Assembly: GCA_030835305.1 (NCBI GenBank)
Contig: JAURPJ010000130.1
Coordinates: 1-64,000, forward strand
From: Verrucomicrobiota bacterium
GTDB lineage: Bacteria; Verrucomicrobiota; Verrucomicrobiia; Verrucomicrobiales; Akkermansiaceae
Length of the DNA stretch: 64,000 nt
Reading direction: 5' to 3'
Shown: positions 53,795 through 62,284 of the stretch, piece after piece
How the letters are laid out: every line of letters starts with the position of its first letter
Position numbering within the stretch: position 1 is the stretch's first letter
Position numbers and translations under genes: made by a program
The notes under the pieces: model-generated
What the model was told of the DNA's origin: nothing
What the model saw: the letters and a program-made list of their open reading frames with translations, nothing else
The model's database searches: none

Positions 53795-55056
53795 TAAAGC
53801 GACTGAAAGAGCTGATTGGGAAGATTGGGCCGACCATTATTGTTGCGGCAGTCGTATTGGGGCCGGGGAGTATTTTGACCAGTTCGCGGGTGGGGGCTGA
53901 CTTTGGATTTCCAGCTTGGTTTGTTTTAGCTCTCTCGACTTTCCTGATGATCGGGATGGTGGCTCTGGCGGCCCGACTTGGGGTGACTTATCAACGCAGT
54001 CTGTGCGAGGAGCTAGCGGCGCGCTTGGGGCGCGGAGCTTCCTTGTTCGTGGGGCTCGTTCTCTTTCTGGTCGTGGCCTTGTTTCAGTCGAGCAACAACC
54101 TTGCGATCATCGCAGGGTTGGAGCCTTTGGTGGAGGATGTGGGTGACGGGAGCTTGTTGGCGGGGACGGGTTTGAGGGTAACGGTCTTGGTTGTGATTAA
54201 TCTTTTCGTGGCCTTCTGCCTCTTTCGCGTTCGGAGTTTATACTCCCAGATCGAAAGACTGATGAAGATTTTGGTGCTGGTGATGATTTGCGCCTTCACC
54301 GGAAATCTCATCGTGGTGCTTTTCGGAGCGTTGGGTTCGGAGTCGATCCAAAGTTCGACGAATGAAAAACGTGATCTCATTCCGCTCCTGGGAATGATTG
54401 GAACGACCTTTTCAATTGGCGGGGCCTTTTATCAAGGCTATCTCGTTCGGGAGAAAGGTTGGACGCTGGCTGATTGGAAGCGAGGGTTGGGGGATTCGAT
54501 TTTTGGAATTTGTGTGCTGGGAGCGGTGACTTCCTTTATTCTTATCACTTCGGCACTGACTTTTCACGGCCGAGCCGATGCGATTGAGTTGAAGAGTGTC
54601 GGGGATGTCGCAAGGCAGTTGGAGCCCTTGTTCGGGAAAAGTGCGAAGGTGATTTTCAGCTTTGGGATTATGGCAGGGGCTTTCAGTTCCTTTTTGATCA
54701 ATGCGGTGATTGGTGGAACGATTCTCTCGGATAGCTTGGGGAAGGGCTGGCGTCTCTCCGATGCCATGCCGAGGGTGTTGACCTGCCTGGCTATGGTGAT
54801 TGGAATGGGTGTGGCCTCGTGGTCGCTTTCAGGAGCCTCCGGAACGGTGACTTTGATCACGGTCGCGCAAGCTCTGACCGTCCTGGGGCTACCGATGCTG
54901 GCGGCGGCTCTCCTCTATCTGGGAACGAGGAAAGGGTTGGTTGGAGAGAAAAAGATTCCGGGTTGGATCCTTGGGACGTGCTGGCTGGGCTTCGTGGTGG
55001 CCTGTGTTTTGGCGGTGAAGACCGCACTGACGGTTTGGGGGAAGGCCTTTGCCTGA
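53791..55056 (+). CDS. Nramp-family-like membrane transporter lacking metal motifs
   Basis: A 421-residue protein with about 11 transmembrane helices. The first helix reads IIVAAVVLGPGSILTSSRVGADFGFP, the Nramp TM1 pattern, but the metal-binding Asp-Pro-Gly-Asn of real Mn2+/Fe2+ carriers is replaced (GADFG). In TM6 the expected Met-Pro-His segment is absent (MIGTTFSIGGAFYQGY). So it probably does not carry divalent metals, although databases would call it an Nramp transporter. It is the last gene of the nagB-oxidoreductase-nagA operon, translationally coupled to nagA, which points to uptake of an amino sugar or related solute. Confidence 0.75.
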   Translation: MIKRLKELIGKIGPTIIVAAVVLGPGSILTSSRVGADFGFPAWFVLALSTFLMIGMVALAARLGVTYQRSLCEELAARLGRGASLFVGLVLFLVVALFQSSNNLAIIAGLEPLVEDVGDGSLLAGTGLRVTVLVVINLFVAFCLFRVRSLYSQIERLMKILVLVMICAFTGNLIVVLFGALGSESIQSSTNEKRDLIPLLGMIGTTFSIGGAFYQGYLVREKGWTLADWKRGLGDSIFGICVLGAVTSFILITSALTFHGRADAIELKSVGDVARQLEPLFGKSAKVIFSFGIMAGAFSSFLINAVIGGTILSDSLGKGWRLSDAMPRVLTCLAMVIGMGVASWSLSGASGTVTLITVAQALTVLGLPMLAAALLYLGTRKGLVGEKKIPGWILGTCWLGFVVACVLAVKTALTVWGKAFA

Positions 55057-55062
55057 CAACCA

Positions 55063-55380
55063 TCAATCCTCGCGTTTGCAGAGTTTATAAAGACAGGAAA
55101 CTCCTGAGATTCCACCAAGGATGAGCAAGGCAATGAACCAACCGTCGGATGATCCACCTTTGGCTCGAACCACCAGGTAGATAGCGCCTGCAATAAAGGC
55201 AATCTTGCCGAAAATCGTCATCATGACTCCGTGAAGGAGAGAAGCCGCGATTGGATGGGTTTCTTCGAGTGTGGGCTCCTTTTTTTCAGGTTGGTAAACG
55301 AAGCCAGCGTTTTCAGGAGCATTTGATTCGGGCGGAGTTTCTGTCTTTAGACCGGTGGGTGGTGGGGGGTGATCACTCAT
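55063..55380 (-). CDS. Small membrane protein
   Basis: A 105-residue protein with a Pro/Glu-rich N-terminal half and two hydrophobic helices (GVMMTIFGKIAFIAGAIYLVV and FIALLILGGISGVSCLYKL) near the C-terminus, ending CKRED. No family is recognised. Its ATG lies within the end of the PhyH gene (8-bp overlap), so it is translationally coupled to it. It converges with the Nramp-like gene. Confidence 0.6.
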   Translation of the reverse strand: MSDHPPPPTGLKTETPPESNAPENAGFVYQPEKKEPTLEETHPIAASLLHGVMMTIFGKIAFIAGAIYLVVRAKGGSSDGWFIALLILGGISGVSCLYKLCKRED

Positions 55381-56092
55381 GCCAGGTGAGGTTTGGCTGA
55401 AGAGCGGTGTCGGGAGCGAATTCAAAGTGAAGGACTCGGCGATGTCCGGGGGATTCAGACCGGGGAGAGGAATGGAGGATGAGTGGCGACATCAGGAGGA
55501 GGTCGCCGGGGTGGCATTCGCAGGTGACGGGGTTGTTTTTTTCAAGATTCGGGACCTCGGAGGAAGGAATTCGTACCAAACGATGGCTTCCGGGAATGAC
55601 CTTCAACGCTCCGTTGGAAGCCGGGGTCGGGTCGAGGTAGATCCGGAAGGTGACCATATGTGCGAGAAGGTCGACAGGTGGTTGGACTTGGATGACTTCG
55701 TCTTTGGTCGACCATGGGCCGTACCCTGGAATGTCGTGTTGATCCGAGACGGCGATGGTGAGGTCCTGGTGCCAAGCGACAGGCCAATTTTGTTTCCCGG
55801 TCTTGTCAAAAAGAATACTGCGAACGGGCCTGTAATTGGTGTTCTGAATGAGGCGGTTTCTCCCGTCGAGTGCGAGTTGATGGAATTGTTTGGATTTGGA
55901 GCGAAGGTTGCGAATGCATGTTTGTTTGTGTTGATGCGCGAGCCGCTCGCATTCAACGCGTGCTGCCTTCACGGCTGCTTCGTCAAGAAATTCGCAAATG
56001 AGCAGATATCCTTCTTCATAGAAGGTGGGCGCAAGAGATGTTCTCAGGGGGTAAGGCTTTCCCAGCGATGGCGAAATGGTATCTGAAGTCAT
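55373..56092 (-). CDS. Phytanoyl-CoA dioxygenase (PhyH) family protein
   Basis: A 239-residue Fe(II)/2-oxoglutarate-dependent dioxygenase. The iron ligands are visible: His108 and Asp110 in VAWHQDLTI and His207 in LILHSSPRS, with Arg218 in GHRRVLHFEFA as the 2-oxoglutarate-binding candidate. MVTFRIYLDPTPASNGALKVIPGSH is the double-stranded beta-helix strand region typical of PhyH. The substrate is not known. It is the middle gene of DUF4956-PhyH-small membrane protein (13 bp after the first, overlapping the third). Confidence 0.85.
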   Translation of the reverse strand: MTSDTISPSLGKPYPLRTSLAPTFYEEGYLLICEFLDEAAVKAARVECERLAHQHKQTCIRNLRSKSKQFHQLALDGRNRLIQNTNYRPVRSILFDKTGKQNWPVAWHQDLTIAVSDQHDIPGYGPWSTKDEVIQVQPPVDLLAHMVTFRIYLDPTPASNGALKVIPGSHRLVRIPSSEVPNLEKNNPVTCECHPGDLLLMSPLILHSSPRSESPGHRRVLHFEFAPDTALQPNLTWHE

Positions 56093-56105
56093 TGGATCAG
56101 GGATC

Positions 56106-57218
56106 CTAGTAGAAGAAGGGATCTTCCTTGGGAGGTTCTTCTTTTTCCTCGGCATGGATTTTCTTACGGAGAGCCGGGTCGTCGCGATACATCAAGGTGA
56201 GTCGAATTTCGTTTTTAAAGACGCGGTTGATTGCGATCTCGCGAACGTCGATTTGAAATTCCTCGGCAAGCTTCTCGCGGAGGTATGATTGATCCAGCAT
56301 GAGGGCTTTATCTGCGAGCTTGTAGTCAACTTCGATTTTTTGGAAGGAATCCCTCCAGACCGAGGGGCGGTCTGCCAAAAGTGCGGTGATGAGAATGGTG
56401 GTAGCTGATAGAACATCGGCGACCATCGGCATCATGGTATTGACGAAGGTGAGTGAGATGGCGCCTAGGAGGTAGGCGATTTCGGCCTTGTCGAATGCCT
56501 CACTGCGAAGGCGGACGAGGGCGAGGAGGGCAAAGATGGTGAAGCCAAAACCGGCGGTGACAAGTGAGCTGGAAAGGAAAATCGGAAATAGAAAGAGGTT
56601 AAAGGCCAGCAGGAGGAAGAGCATCTTGTGGTCGTGATGCCTGCGATAGTAGATGACGTAGGCAAAGAGATAGATGGTGATGAGGTTGAAAACAATTTTG
56701 TAAACCAAGGAACCACCTTGCCGAATGAGGGGAGTGTCCTGGGCGGCCTGATCGACCCAATATTCGAGAAAGCCTTTTTCGACGATAGGAACTTTCGGGT
56801 CCAAAATCTGGCCATTTTCGCCAAACATGACATCGACTTTTGAAGTCCCGTTGAAGACCTCGACATCGTAAAATCTTCCTTTCGTCGAACTATCGACAGC
56901 CTCCGCGCTACGAAATGCTTCGCTGCTAAATTTGAGAAGGAAGGCGGCACGGACGTCGGGCGGGAGTTCGTTGAAATCGACATTATTTTCGGTCTCGGTC
57001 CAGATGCCTTCTTTTGTAAAATCAGCCCGATACTTGATATCGTTGATCCGGAAGTGGGCCTCGTAAGAACCATTGGTGTCGAGCTCCCAGCTGGGTGCGG
57101 TGACGTCCGGGTATTTTTGACGGAAAGTATCCAGAACAGCATCGGGCACCACAAGGTTTGCTAAGCTGGAAAGTGTCAGGACTGTGACGAAGAAAAGCTG
57201 GACGACAAGGTGCTTCAT
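56106..57218 (-). CDS. DUF4956 membrane protein with N-terminal PepSY-like domain
   Basis: A 370-residue protein starting at ATG 57218 with a signal peptide. Residues 25-155 look like a putative PepSY-like (beta-lactamase-inhibitor-like) periplasmic domain: VLDTFRQKYPDVTAPSWEL, YRADFTKEGIWTETENNVDFNELP. A DUF4956 region follows (about 180-330) with four to five transmembrane helices and the family pattern LVTAGFGFTIFALLALVRLRSEAFDKAEIAYLLGAISLTFVN. DUF4956 proteins often lie next to VTC-type polyphosphate genes, but none is here. The C-terminus is Glu/Pro/Lys rich. Confidence 0.75.
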   Translation of the reverse strand: MKHLVVQLFFVTVLTLSSLANLVVPDAVLDTFRQKYPDVTAPSWELDTNGSYEAHFRINDIKYRADFTKEGIWTETENNVDFNELPPDVRAAFLLKFSSEAFRSAEAVDSSTKGRFYDVEVFNGTSKVDVMFGENGQILDPKVPIVEKGFLEYWVDQAAQDTPLIRQGGSLVYKIVFNLITIYLFAYVIYYRRHHDHKMLFLLLAFNLFLFPIFLSSSLVTAGFGFTIFALLALVRLRSEAFDKAEIAYLLGAISLTFVNTMMPMVADVLSATTILITALLADRPSVWRDSFQKIEVDYKLADKALMLDQSYLREKLAEEFQIDVREIAINRVFKNEIRLTLMYRDDPALRKKIHAEEKEEPPKEDPFFY

Positions 57219-57353
57219 GTGATCGGATGACAATGGTGTATGCGCTTAAAAGCAGTGTGTCATTTCCTTTTAAAGGTGAGAAGGCATCATTGATAAATAT
57301 TTGTCTGTGGAAGATCCCTCGACGAGGCGGACCGGGAGAACTAGGGTTTTGGC

Positions 57354-58172
57354 ATGGTTTTCGAATCGCAGAGGTTTTGGAGGGGGTTATCTTTTGTGCG
57401 GGCGCTTCTTGCATTGCCGCAAGTTCTCTGGGCCCAGGAGGTTCAAGGCCCGGAGCCGGATCCGTTTTCGAGCGGTCCGGACCCGTTTGCGGAAGGAGAG
57501 GAGAGGGCGGTCATTCCAGTTGGGCAGGGGGATCGGAAAACGGCAACTTTGTTTCTGCGCGTGGAGGTTTTTGAGGTGCCGGTAAAGGGGGCGATGGAGC
57601 TTCTGGACCAAGAGCTGTCGGGAGAGGCGTTTCGAAAAACGCTTTTGAAGATGGTGGCGGAGAAGAAGGCGGAGATCGCTTCGCTGCATGCGACCCGGTT
57701 TGAAGCGGGAAGCAGCGTTACCATGGACGGGATTGTGGAGGATATTTACCCGACGGAATACGAGCCGCCGGAAACTCTGCCGGAGGGATCACCCTTGCTG
57801 AGGCCCGAGGAGCAGTTGAGTCCGGCCGAGAGGCTTCGGAAGGTGGCGCTAACCTTTGCCTCACCCACTGCCTTTGATACCAAGAATCTGGGGACGACCC
57901 TCGAAGCTGAAGCAAAAGTGGCGAACGCAGAAAAAGGGATGTGGGATTTGGTGTTCAATCTAACGGAGGTCAGCCATCTCAAGGACTGTTCCTGGGTCGA
58001 GGGGACGGTGACGATGCCGATCTTCAAGGTGAACTCTGCAATGGGAAGATCGCGGGTTAAAGACGGAGCATGGAATCTATGGTCCTGTCAGGCCCCGGCC
58101 GGTGAGGATGGGACTCCGGACTTGTCCGGACTCCGGGTTGTTCTGGCGAATCTCAAGCAGTTGAAGCGCTAG
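57354..58172 (+). CDS. Hypothetical exported protein
   Basis: A 272-residue protein with an N-terminal hydrophobic stretch (FVRALLALPQVLWAQ) that could be a signal peptide. It has no family I recognise. The body includes ATLFLRVEVFEVPVKGAMELLDQELSGEAFRKTLLKMV and VRKVALTFASPTAF-like beta segments, a style seen in secreted or secretin-associated proteins of Verrucomicrobiota. The start is not certain; the ATG at 57354 has no strong Shine-Dalgarno. It converges with and overlaps the AI-2E-family gene by 20 bp. Confidence 0.6.
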   Translation: MVFESQRFWRGLSFVRALLALPQVLWAQEVQGPEPDPFSSGPDPFAEGEERAVIPVGQGDRKTATLFLRVEVFEVPVKGAMELLDQELSGEAFRKTLLKMVAEKKAEIASLHATRFEAGSSVTMDGIVEDIYPTEYEPPETLPEGSPLLRPEEQLSPAERLRKVALTFASPTAFDTKNLGTTLEAEAKVANAEKGMWDLVFNLTEVSHLKDCSWVEGTVTMPIFKVNSAMGRSRVKDGAWNLWSCQAPAGEDGTPDLSGLRVVLANLKQLKR

Positions 58173-59619
58173 CTTCGTCACTGTCCAAAGTCTGGCGGTC
58201 CCAGACGTAGCGCCGGAAGAGCACTTTCACTGCGGCGGTGAGGGGAACGGCGAGGAGGGCTCCCAGAAAGCCACCAAGGATCAAAGACCAGAACAGCATT
58301 GAAAAAATGACGGTCATGGGATGCAGGCCCACGGAGTCGCCCACGATCTTTGGCGCGGTTACGAGGGAGTTGATCTGCTGAACGACGACGAAGATGATGA
58401 CGACTCCCAGGGCATAACCCCATTGGGGCAGATCGTATGGAATCTCATACTGGAAGTAGGCGATGATGCACGCGGGGATGAGGCAAAGGATGTTCCCGAT
58501 GAACGGGATGATCCCGAGCATGGCCATGACGACGCCGATGAGGAGGCCGTAGTTTAAGCCGTAAATGGTGAGGGCGATCCCGACGAGGATGCCATCAATG
58601 AAGGCCACGAGAACCTGGCCGCGGAAGAAGGAGATGAGGTAGCCGTTGATTTCGCGGAGCGTATCCACCACCTCGGTTTTAAAATGAGATCGGCGCAAGG
58701 GAACGTAGTCTTCCCAGCCTTCTTTGATCGAGTCGCTTTCCTTGAGGAAATAGTAGAGGTAAATCGGGACCATGGCAAAGCCGATGATCATGCCGAGAAC
58801 TCCGAGGATTTTTCCGTAGCTCGCAAAAATCCACGCTTGCGCGGATTTCCGAAATGAAGAGATGAGAGCACCGCCCTTGGTGAGCCAGAAGTTATTTAGT
58901 GCAAGGGAGCTTTCGATATAAACTTCTTGGACGTTCTTTAGCCTGACCACTTCCTCTTTGTCGTCCGGTGAACCCTCCATCTGTGTGGTTTCATCGGAGA
59001 TTGAGGTGTCTTTTTTAGGTTTGGTGCTCCATGAAGATGAAGTAATTGCCGAGAGCTCCTCATCGGTGACCTGGTATTTTGCAAGAATATCTCCCCCCGG
59101 CCCGCTCACGGACTCGCCGTTCTCGAGATGTTCATTCACGGCCTTGATATCTTTGGAAAAGAAATCCCGGACGACCCACCCATAGAATACGTTTTGTTTC
59201 TCTTCGACGAGCCTTTCTTCATTGGAAAGGTTGGTGCTCTGTTTGCCCAAATTCTCCAATTGACCTGATAATTTGACTCCGATGAATGCGCCGAGGATGG
59301 CAAAGAAGATGAGGAAGCCCGAGAAGACGGTGATGATGCCTTTCATTCTCGAGAAGCCCTTTTTCTGGAGCTTTTGAACAATGGGATCGAGAAGGTAGGC
59401 AACAATTCCCGCAACGGCGAGAGGGACTAGCACCGGTTGGAGATATCCGAGAACATTACTGGTGAGCCAGATCAGTCCGACCAGCAACGCTCCCAGCACA
59501 AGGATGGCCAGGCCCGTGACCGCCCTCCAAAGCGTGCGCTTTTGAAACTCACTGGGAAATGATTTTTCTTCGTCCACAGTCGGTAAGCTGCCCAAGTCCG
59601 CCCGATGGGGGAAGTGCAA
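58153..59619 (-). CDS. AI-2E family transporter (PerM/YhhT-like)
   Basis: A 488-residue polytopic membrane protein. It has an N-terminal pair of helices (LAILVLGALLVGLIWL and LVPLAVAGIVAYLL), DPIVQKLQKKG, and the C-terminal family signature with FRGQVLVAFIDGILVGIALTIYGLNYGLLIGVVMAMLGIIPFIGNILCLIPA. A charged loop near residues 165-225 (PKKDTSISDETTQMEGSPDDKEEV) is larger than in most relatives. Family members are permeases with varied or unknown substrates. The TTG start at 59619 has AGGA upstream; GTG at 59577 is an alternative. It lies 25 bp after nusB. Confidence 0.85.
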   Translation of the reverse strand: MHFPHRADLGSLPTVDEEKSFPSEFQKRTLWRAVTGLAILVLGALLVGLIWLTSNVLGYLQPVLVPLAVAGIVAYLLDPIVQKLQKKGFSRMKGIITVFSGFLIFFAILGAFIGVKLSGQLENLGKQSTNLSNEERLVEEKQNVFYGWVVRDFFSKDIKAVNEHLENGESVSGPGGDILAKYQVTDEELSAITSSSWSTKPKKDTSISDETTQMEGSPDDKEEVVRLKNVQEVYIESSLALNNFWLTKGGALISSFRKSAQAWIFASYGKILGVLGMIIGFAMVPIYLYYFLKESDSIKEGWEDYVPLRRSHFKTEVVDTLREINGYLISFFRGQVLVAFIDGILVGIALTIYGLNYGLLIGVVMAMLGIIPFIGNILCLIPACIIAYFQYEIPYDLPQWGYALGVVIIFVVVQQINSLVTAPKIVGDSVGLHPMTVIFSMLFWSLILGGFLGALLAVPLTAAVKVLFRRYVWDRQTLDSDEASASTA

Positions 59620-59644
59620 ATTGAGTCCTGTTTTGTACCGACCT

Positions 59645-60499
59645 TCAGGCTTTTGCGACCTTGTCGAGGACCCCGTTCACATATGAGGCCGATTCCTCGC
59701 CTGAAAACGAGCGGGCCAGATCGACTGCTTCGTTGATGGAAATCGCGGCATCAAGGTCCGGATCCTTGAGGATTTCCCAGCTCGCGAGGCGGAGAATGGC
59801 GAGGTCGACCTTTGAGATTCGCTTGAGATCAAAATTAGCGGAGGCCCTATTGATGGCTTCGTCGAGGGTGCTAACGTCGGCCTCGACCTGATCCGCCAAC
59901 TTGATGGCTTCTTCTTCCAGTTCCTTCATTTCGCGGGTTAGACGATGGAGGTGCTCCAGGTCACGTTGTTCCGGATAGTTTGCCGGGAAGTGGACCATTC
60001 GCGTGCGTGCGTCGTAGTTTTCGAGCTTGCTAAAGATCTCCGTGAGTTTTTCGCGTTGGGCCGGCGGGAACCCTTCGATGCGGGGGAGAATCTCGGCACG
60101 CTTTTTACGGAGATTGTCAGATTCCAGCAGAAGCTTGTGCAGGTCGCCTCTCCAGCCGCCGGTATCGGCCTTGGTCAGGCGAAGGAGGTTGCCGCAGTTT
60201 TCGGCCCAAGTGTGTTCGCCGGCGCTGAGGCTCTTGAGATCGCGAGCCAGCTTCTCGGCCGGGTCGGCAGCCAAAATGGCAGCTGTGCTGTCGGTCAGGG
60301 CGCGTTGAAGTTTTGCGGTGAGAGCTTCACGTCCTTGTTGGAAATGAGCGAGGACTTTGACGCGGGCCCGATCAAAGTTGAGCGATGCCTTGTCGTTCAC
60401 CAGGTCCCAAAATTCAGGACCTCCCTGATCCTTGGGAGATGCAAAGCGGGCATAGAGGAGCTGAACGGTCGCTTGGCGGACGAGGCGACGGCTAGCCAT
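59645..60499 (-). CDS. nusB: Transcription antitermination factor NusB, enlarged
   Basis: A 284-residue protein. The N-terminal ASRRLVRQATVQLLYARFAS is NusB helix 1 and the C-terminal part (residues about 210-284) is the NusB core with FDLKRISKVDLAILRLASWEIL, ISINEAVDLARSFSGEESASYVNGVLDKVA. Between them lies an insertion of roughly 160 mainly helical residues, while classic NusB is about 140 residues in total. NusB with NusE binds boxA RNA for rRNA antitermination. It overlaps ribH by 8 bp, the common ribH-nusB pairing. Confidence 0.9.
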   Translation of the reverse strand: MASRRLVRQATVQLLYARFASPKDQGGPEFWDLVNDKASLNFDRARVKVLAHFQQGREALTAKLQRALTDSTAAILAADPAEKLARDLKSLSAGEHTWAENCGNLLRLTKADTGGWRGDLHKLLLESDNLRKKRAEILPRIEGFPPAQREKLTEIFSKLENYDARTRMVHFPANYPEQRDLEHLHRLTREMKELEEEAIKLADQVEADVSTLDEAINRASANFDLKRISKVDLAILRLASWEILKDPDLDAAISINEAVDLARSFSGEESASYVNGVLDKVAKA

Positions 60500-61004
60500 T
60501 GCTCGGGTGGAGTCGAAGGGATTGGTTGGCGCGTCGGACCTCGCTCATGATCTCAATGATATCGAGAGCGCTGCGGGCGGCTTCGCGACCGCGATTAAGA
60601 TTTTTGCCGATGCAACGGGCGTAGGCCTGTTTTTCATCTTCCACGAGGAGGACCTCGTGAATGATCGGGGTCGTTTTGTCGATAGCGAGTTTTTGAAGAG
60701 CGTCGGTAACGGAGGTGGCAACCAGGTCGGCGTGGCCGGTGCCTCCGCGGATGATGCAGCCCAGAGCGATGACGCAATCAGGTTGTTCTTCCTCAATGAG
60801 AGCTTTGCAAGCCACCGGGATTTCAAAGGCTCCGGGGACCCGGACGAGATCGACGCGAGCGTTGGCCGCGTAGAAGTCGATTTCTTCCACGGCATTCTCG
60901 ACGAGGGCGTCGGTATACTCCTGGTTGAACTTGGCTGCGACAATGGAGATACGGACTTTTGTCCCGGTGGGGACCCGTGGTTTGGGAGGGATGATGGCCG
61001 ACAT
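60492..61004 (-). CDS. ribH: 6,7-dimethyl-8-ribityllumazine synthase
   Basis: A 170-residue protein. Features are ISIVAAKFNQEYTDALVENA, VDLVRVPGAFEIPVACKAL, DCVIALGCIIRGGTGHADLVA (the catalytic His is in GHADLV) and PIIHEVLLVEDEKQAYAR. The usual sequence near the end, GREAARSAL, is present. It makes lumazine for riboflavin from the products of RibBA. ribC/ribE and ribD are not in the window. It lies 41 bp after ribBA. Confidence 0.95.
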   Translation of the reverse strand: MSAIIPPKPRVPTGTKVRISIVAAKFNQEYTDALVENAVEEIDFYAANARVDLVRVPGAFEIPVACKALIEEEQPDCVIALGCIIRGGTGHADLVATSVTDALQKLAIDKTTPIIHEVLLVEDEKQAYARCIGKNLNRGREAARSALDIIEIMSEVRRANQSLRLHPSNG

Positions 61005-61045
61005 ATGTGTGCGAGCTGATATAGGTTGAACGATCGAATTGTCAA

Positions 61046-62245
61046 TCAGAGGTGATGGCCCATGCGGGTGCGCTTGGTCTCGAGGTATTTCTCGTTGTGA
61101 GGATTGGAGGGGAGCCGGATGGGGACCTGTTCTACGATTTCGAGGCCGTAGCCCTCGAGGCCAACCACTTTTTTAGGGTTGTTGGTAAGCAGGCGGATTT
61201 TTCGGACGCCGAGATCGTAAAGCATTTGAGCACCCATTCCGTAATCGCGGAGGTCCGAGCCATAGCCAAGTTTCTCGTTGGCCTCGATGGTGTCGAATCC
61301 TTGCTCCTGAAGCTTGTAGGCGTGGATTTTGGCGGCGAGACCGATACCGCGGCCCTCCTGTCTGAGGTAAAGAAGGACGCCACCTTCTTCGGCAATGTGA
61401 GCGAGGGCGGTGTGAAGCTGGCCTCCGCAATCGCAACGGCGGGAGCCGAATACGTCGCCGGTGAGGCATTCGGAGTGGACCCGCACGCTCACTGGCTTGT
61501 CGGGATCGATTTTTCCCCGGACGAGCGCGAGGTGCTCGGAGTTGTCGGTGCTGACTTGATAGAGGTAGCAATCGAAGTCGCCAAAATCGGTGGGCATGGA
61601 AATGACCTCTTCGCGCGTGACGAGCCTTTCGGAGCGTCGGCGGTATTCAATGAGTTGGGCGATGGTGCAGGACTTTAAGCCATGTTTTTCCTGGTATTCA
61701 CCTAGGTCACCGACGCGTCCCATCGTGCCGTCTTCGTGCATGATTTCACAAATAACGCCTGCCGGAGGAAGTCCGGCGAGGCGAGCCAGGTCAACGGCGG
61801 CTTCGGTGTGTCCGGCCCGGCGGAGGACTCCGGCCTCGATGGCTTCAAGCGGGAAAATGTGGCCAGGTTGCACGAATGCGCTGGCGTCGGTTGTAGGATT
61901 CGCCAGAAGCTGGATGGTGTGAGCACGGTCTGCCGCCGAGATGCCGGTGGTGATGCCTTCAGCGGCATCAATGGAAATGGTGAAGGCTGTTTTGTGTGCC
62001 TCACGGTTTTTGGGGGTCATCGGGGGAAGGTCGAGGTCCTTGGCCCGACCCGGCAGGATGGGGGTGCAGATGAGTCCACGACCATGATTCGCCATGAAGG
62101 CGATCGATTCCGGAGTGATGAGCGAAGCTGCTCCCACGAGGTCGGCTTCGTTTTCCCGGCCTGGATCGTCAGCCACAATTACGAGTCTTCCGGCTTTTAG
62201 GTCGGCAATGATATCGTCGATGGGTGAAAACTTAAGCTTGCTCAT
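61046..62245 (-). CDS. ribBA: Bifunctional 3,4-dihydroxy-2-butanone-4-phosphate synthase / GTP cyclohydrolase II
   Basis: A 399-residue fusion. The RibB half (about 1-200) has [37 protein letters not shown] and [14 protein letters not shown]. The RibA half (about 205-399) has [24 protein letters not shown] with zinc ligands, [18 protein letters not shown] and [17 protein letters not shown]. The two enzymes start riboflavin synthesis from ribulose-5-phosphate and GTP. The upstream gap is 39 bp, too short for an FMN riboswitch, so regulation must come from further upstream. Confidence 0.96.
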   Translation of the reverse strand: MSKLKFSPIDDIIADLKAGRLVIVADDPGRENEADLVGAASLITPESIAFMANHGRGLICTPILPGRAKDLDLPPMTPKNREAHKTAFTISIDAAEGITTGISAADRAHTIQLLANPTTDASAFVQPGHIFPLEAIEAGVLRRAGHTEAAVDLARLAGLPPAGVICEIMHEDGTMGRVGDLGEYQEKHGLKSCTIAQLIEYRRRSERLVTREEVISMPTDFGDFDCYLYQVSTDNSEHLALVRGKIDPDKPVSVRVHSECLTGDVFGSRRCDCGGQLHTALAHIAEEGGVLLYLRQEGRGIGLAAKIHAYKLQEQGFDTIEANEKLGYGSDLRDYGMGAQMLYDLGVRKIRLLTNNPKKVVGLEGYGLEIVEQVPIRLPSNPHNEKYLETKRTRMGHHL

Positions 62246-62284
62246 GGGCAGGCAATGATGGCAGCAAAATCGTGCGGTGCAAGA

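Noticed and set aside
62246-62284. FMN riboswitch in front of ribBA.
   Set aside because: Only 39 bp separate it from the esterase gene, too short for the structure.
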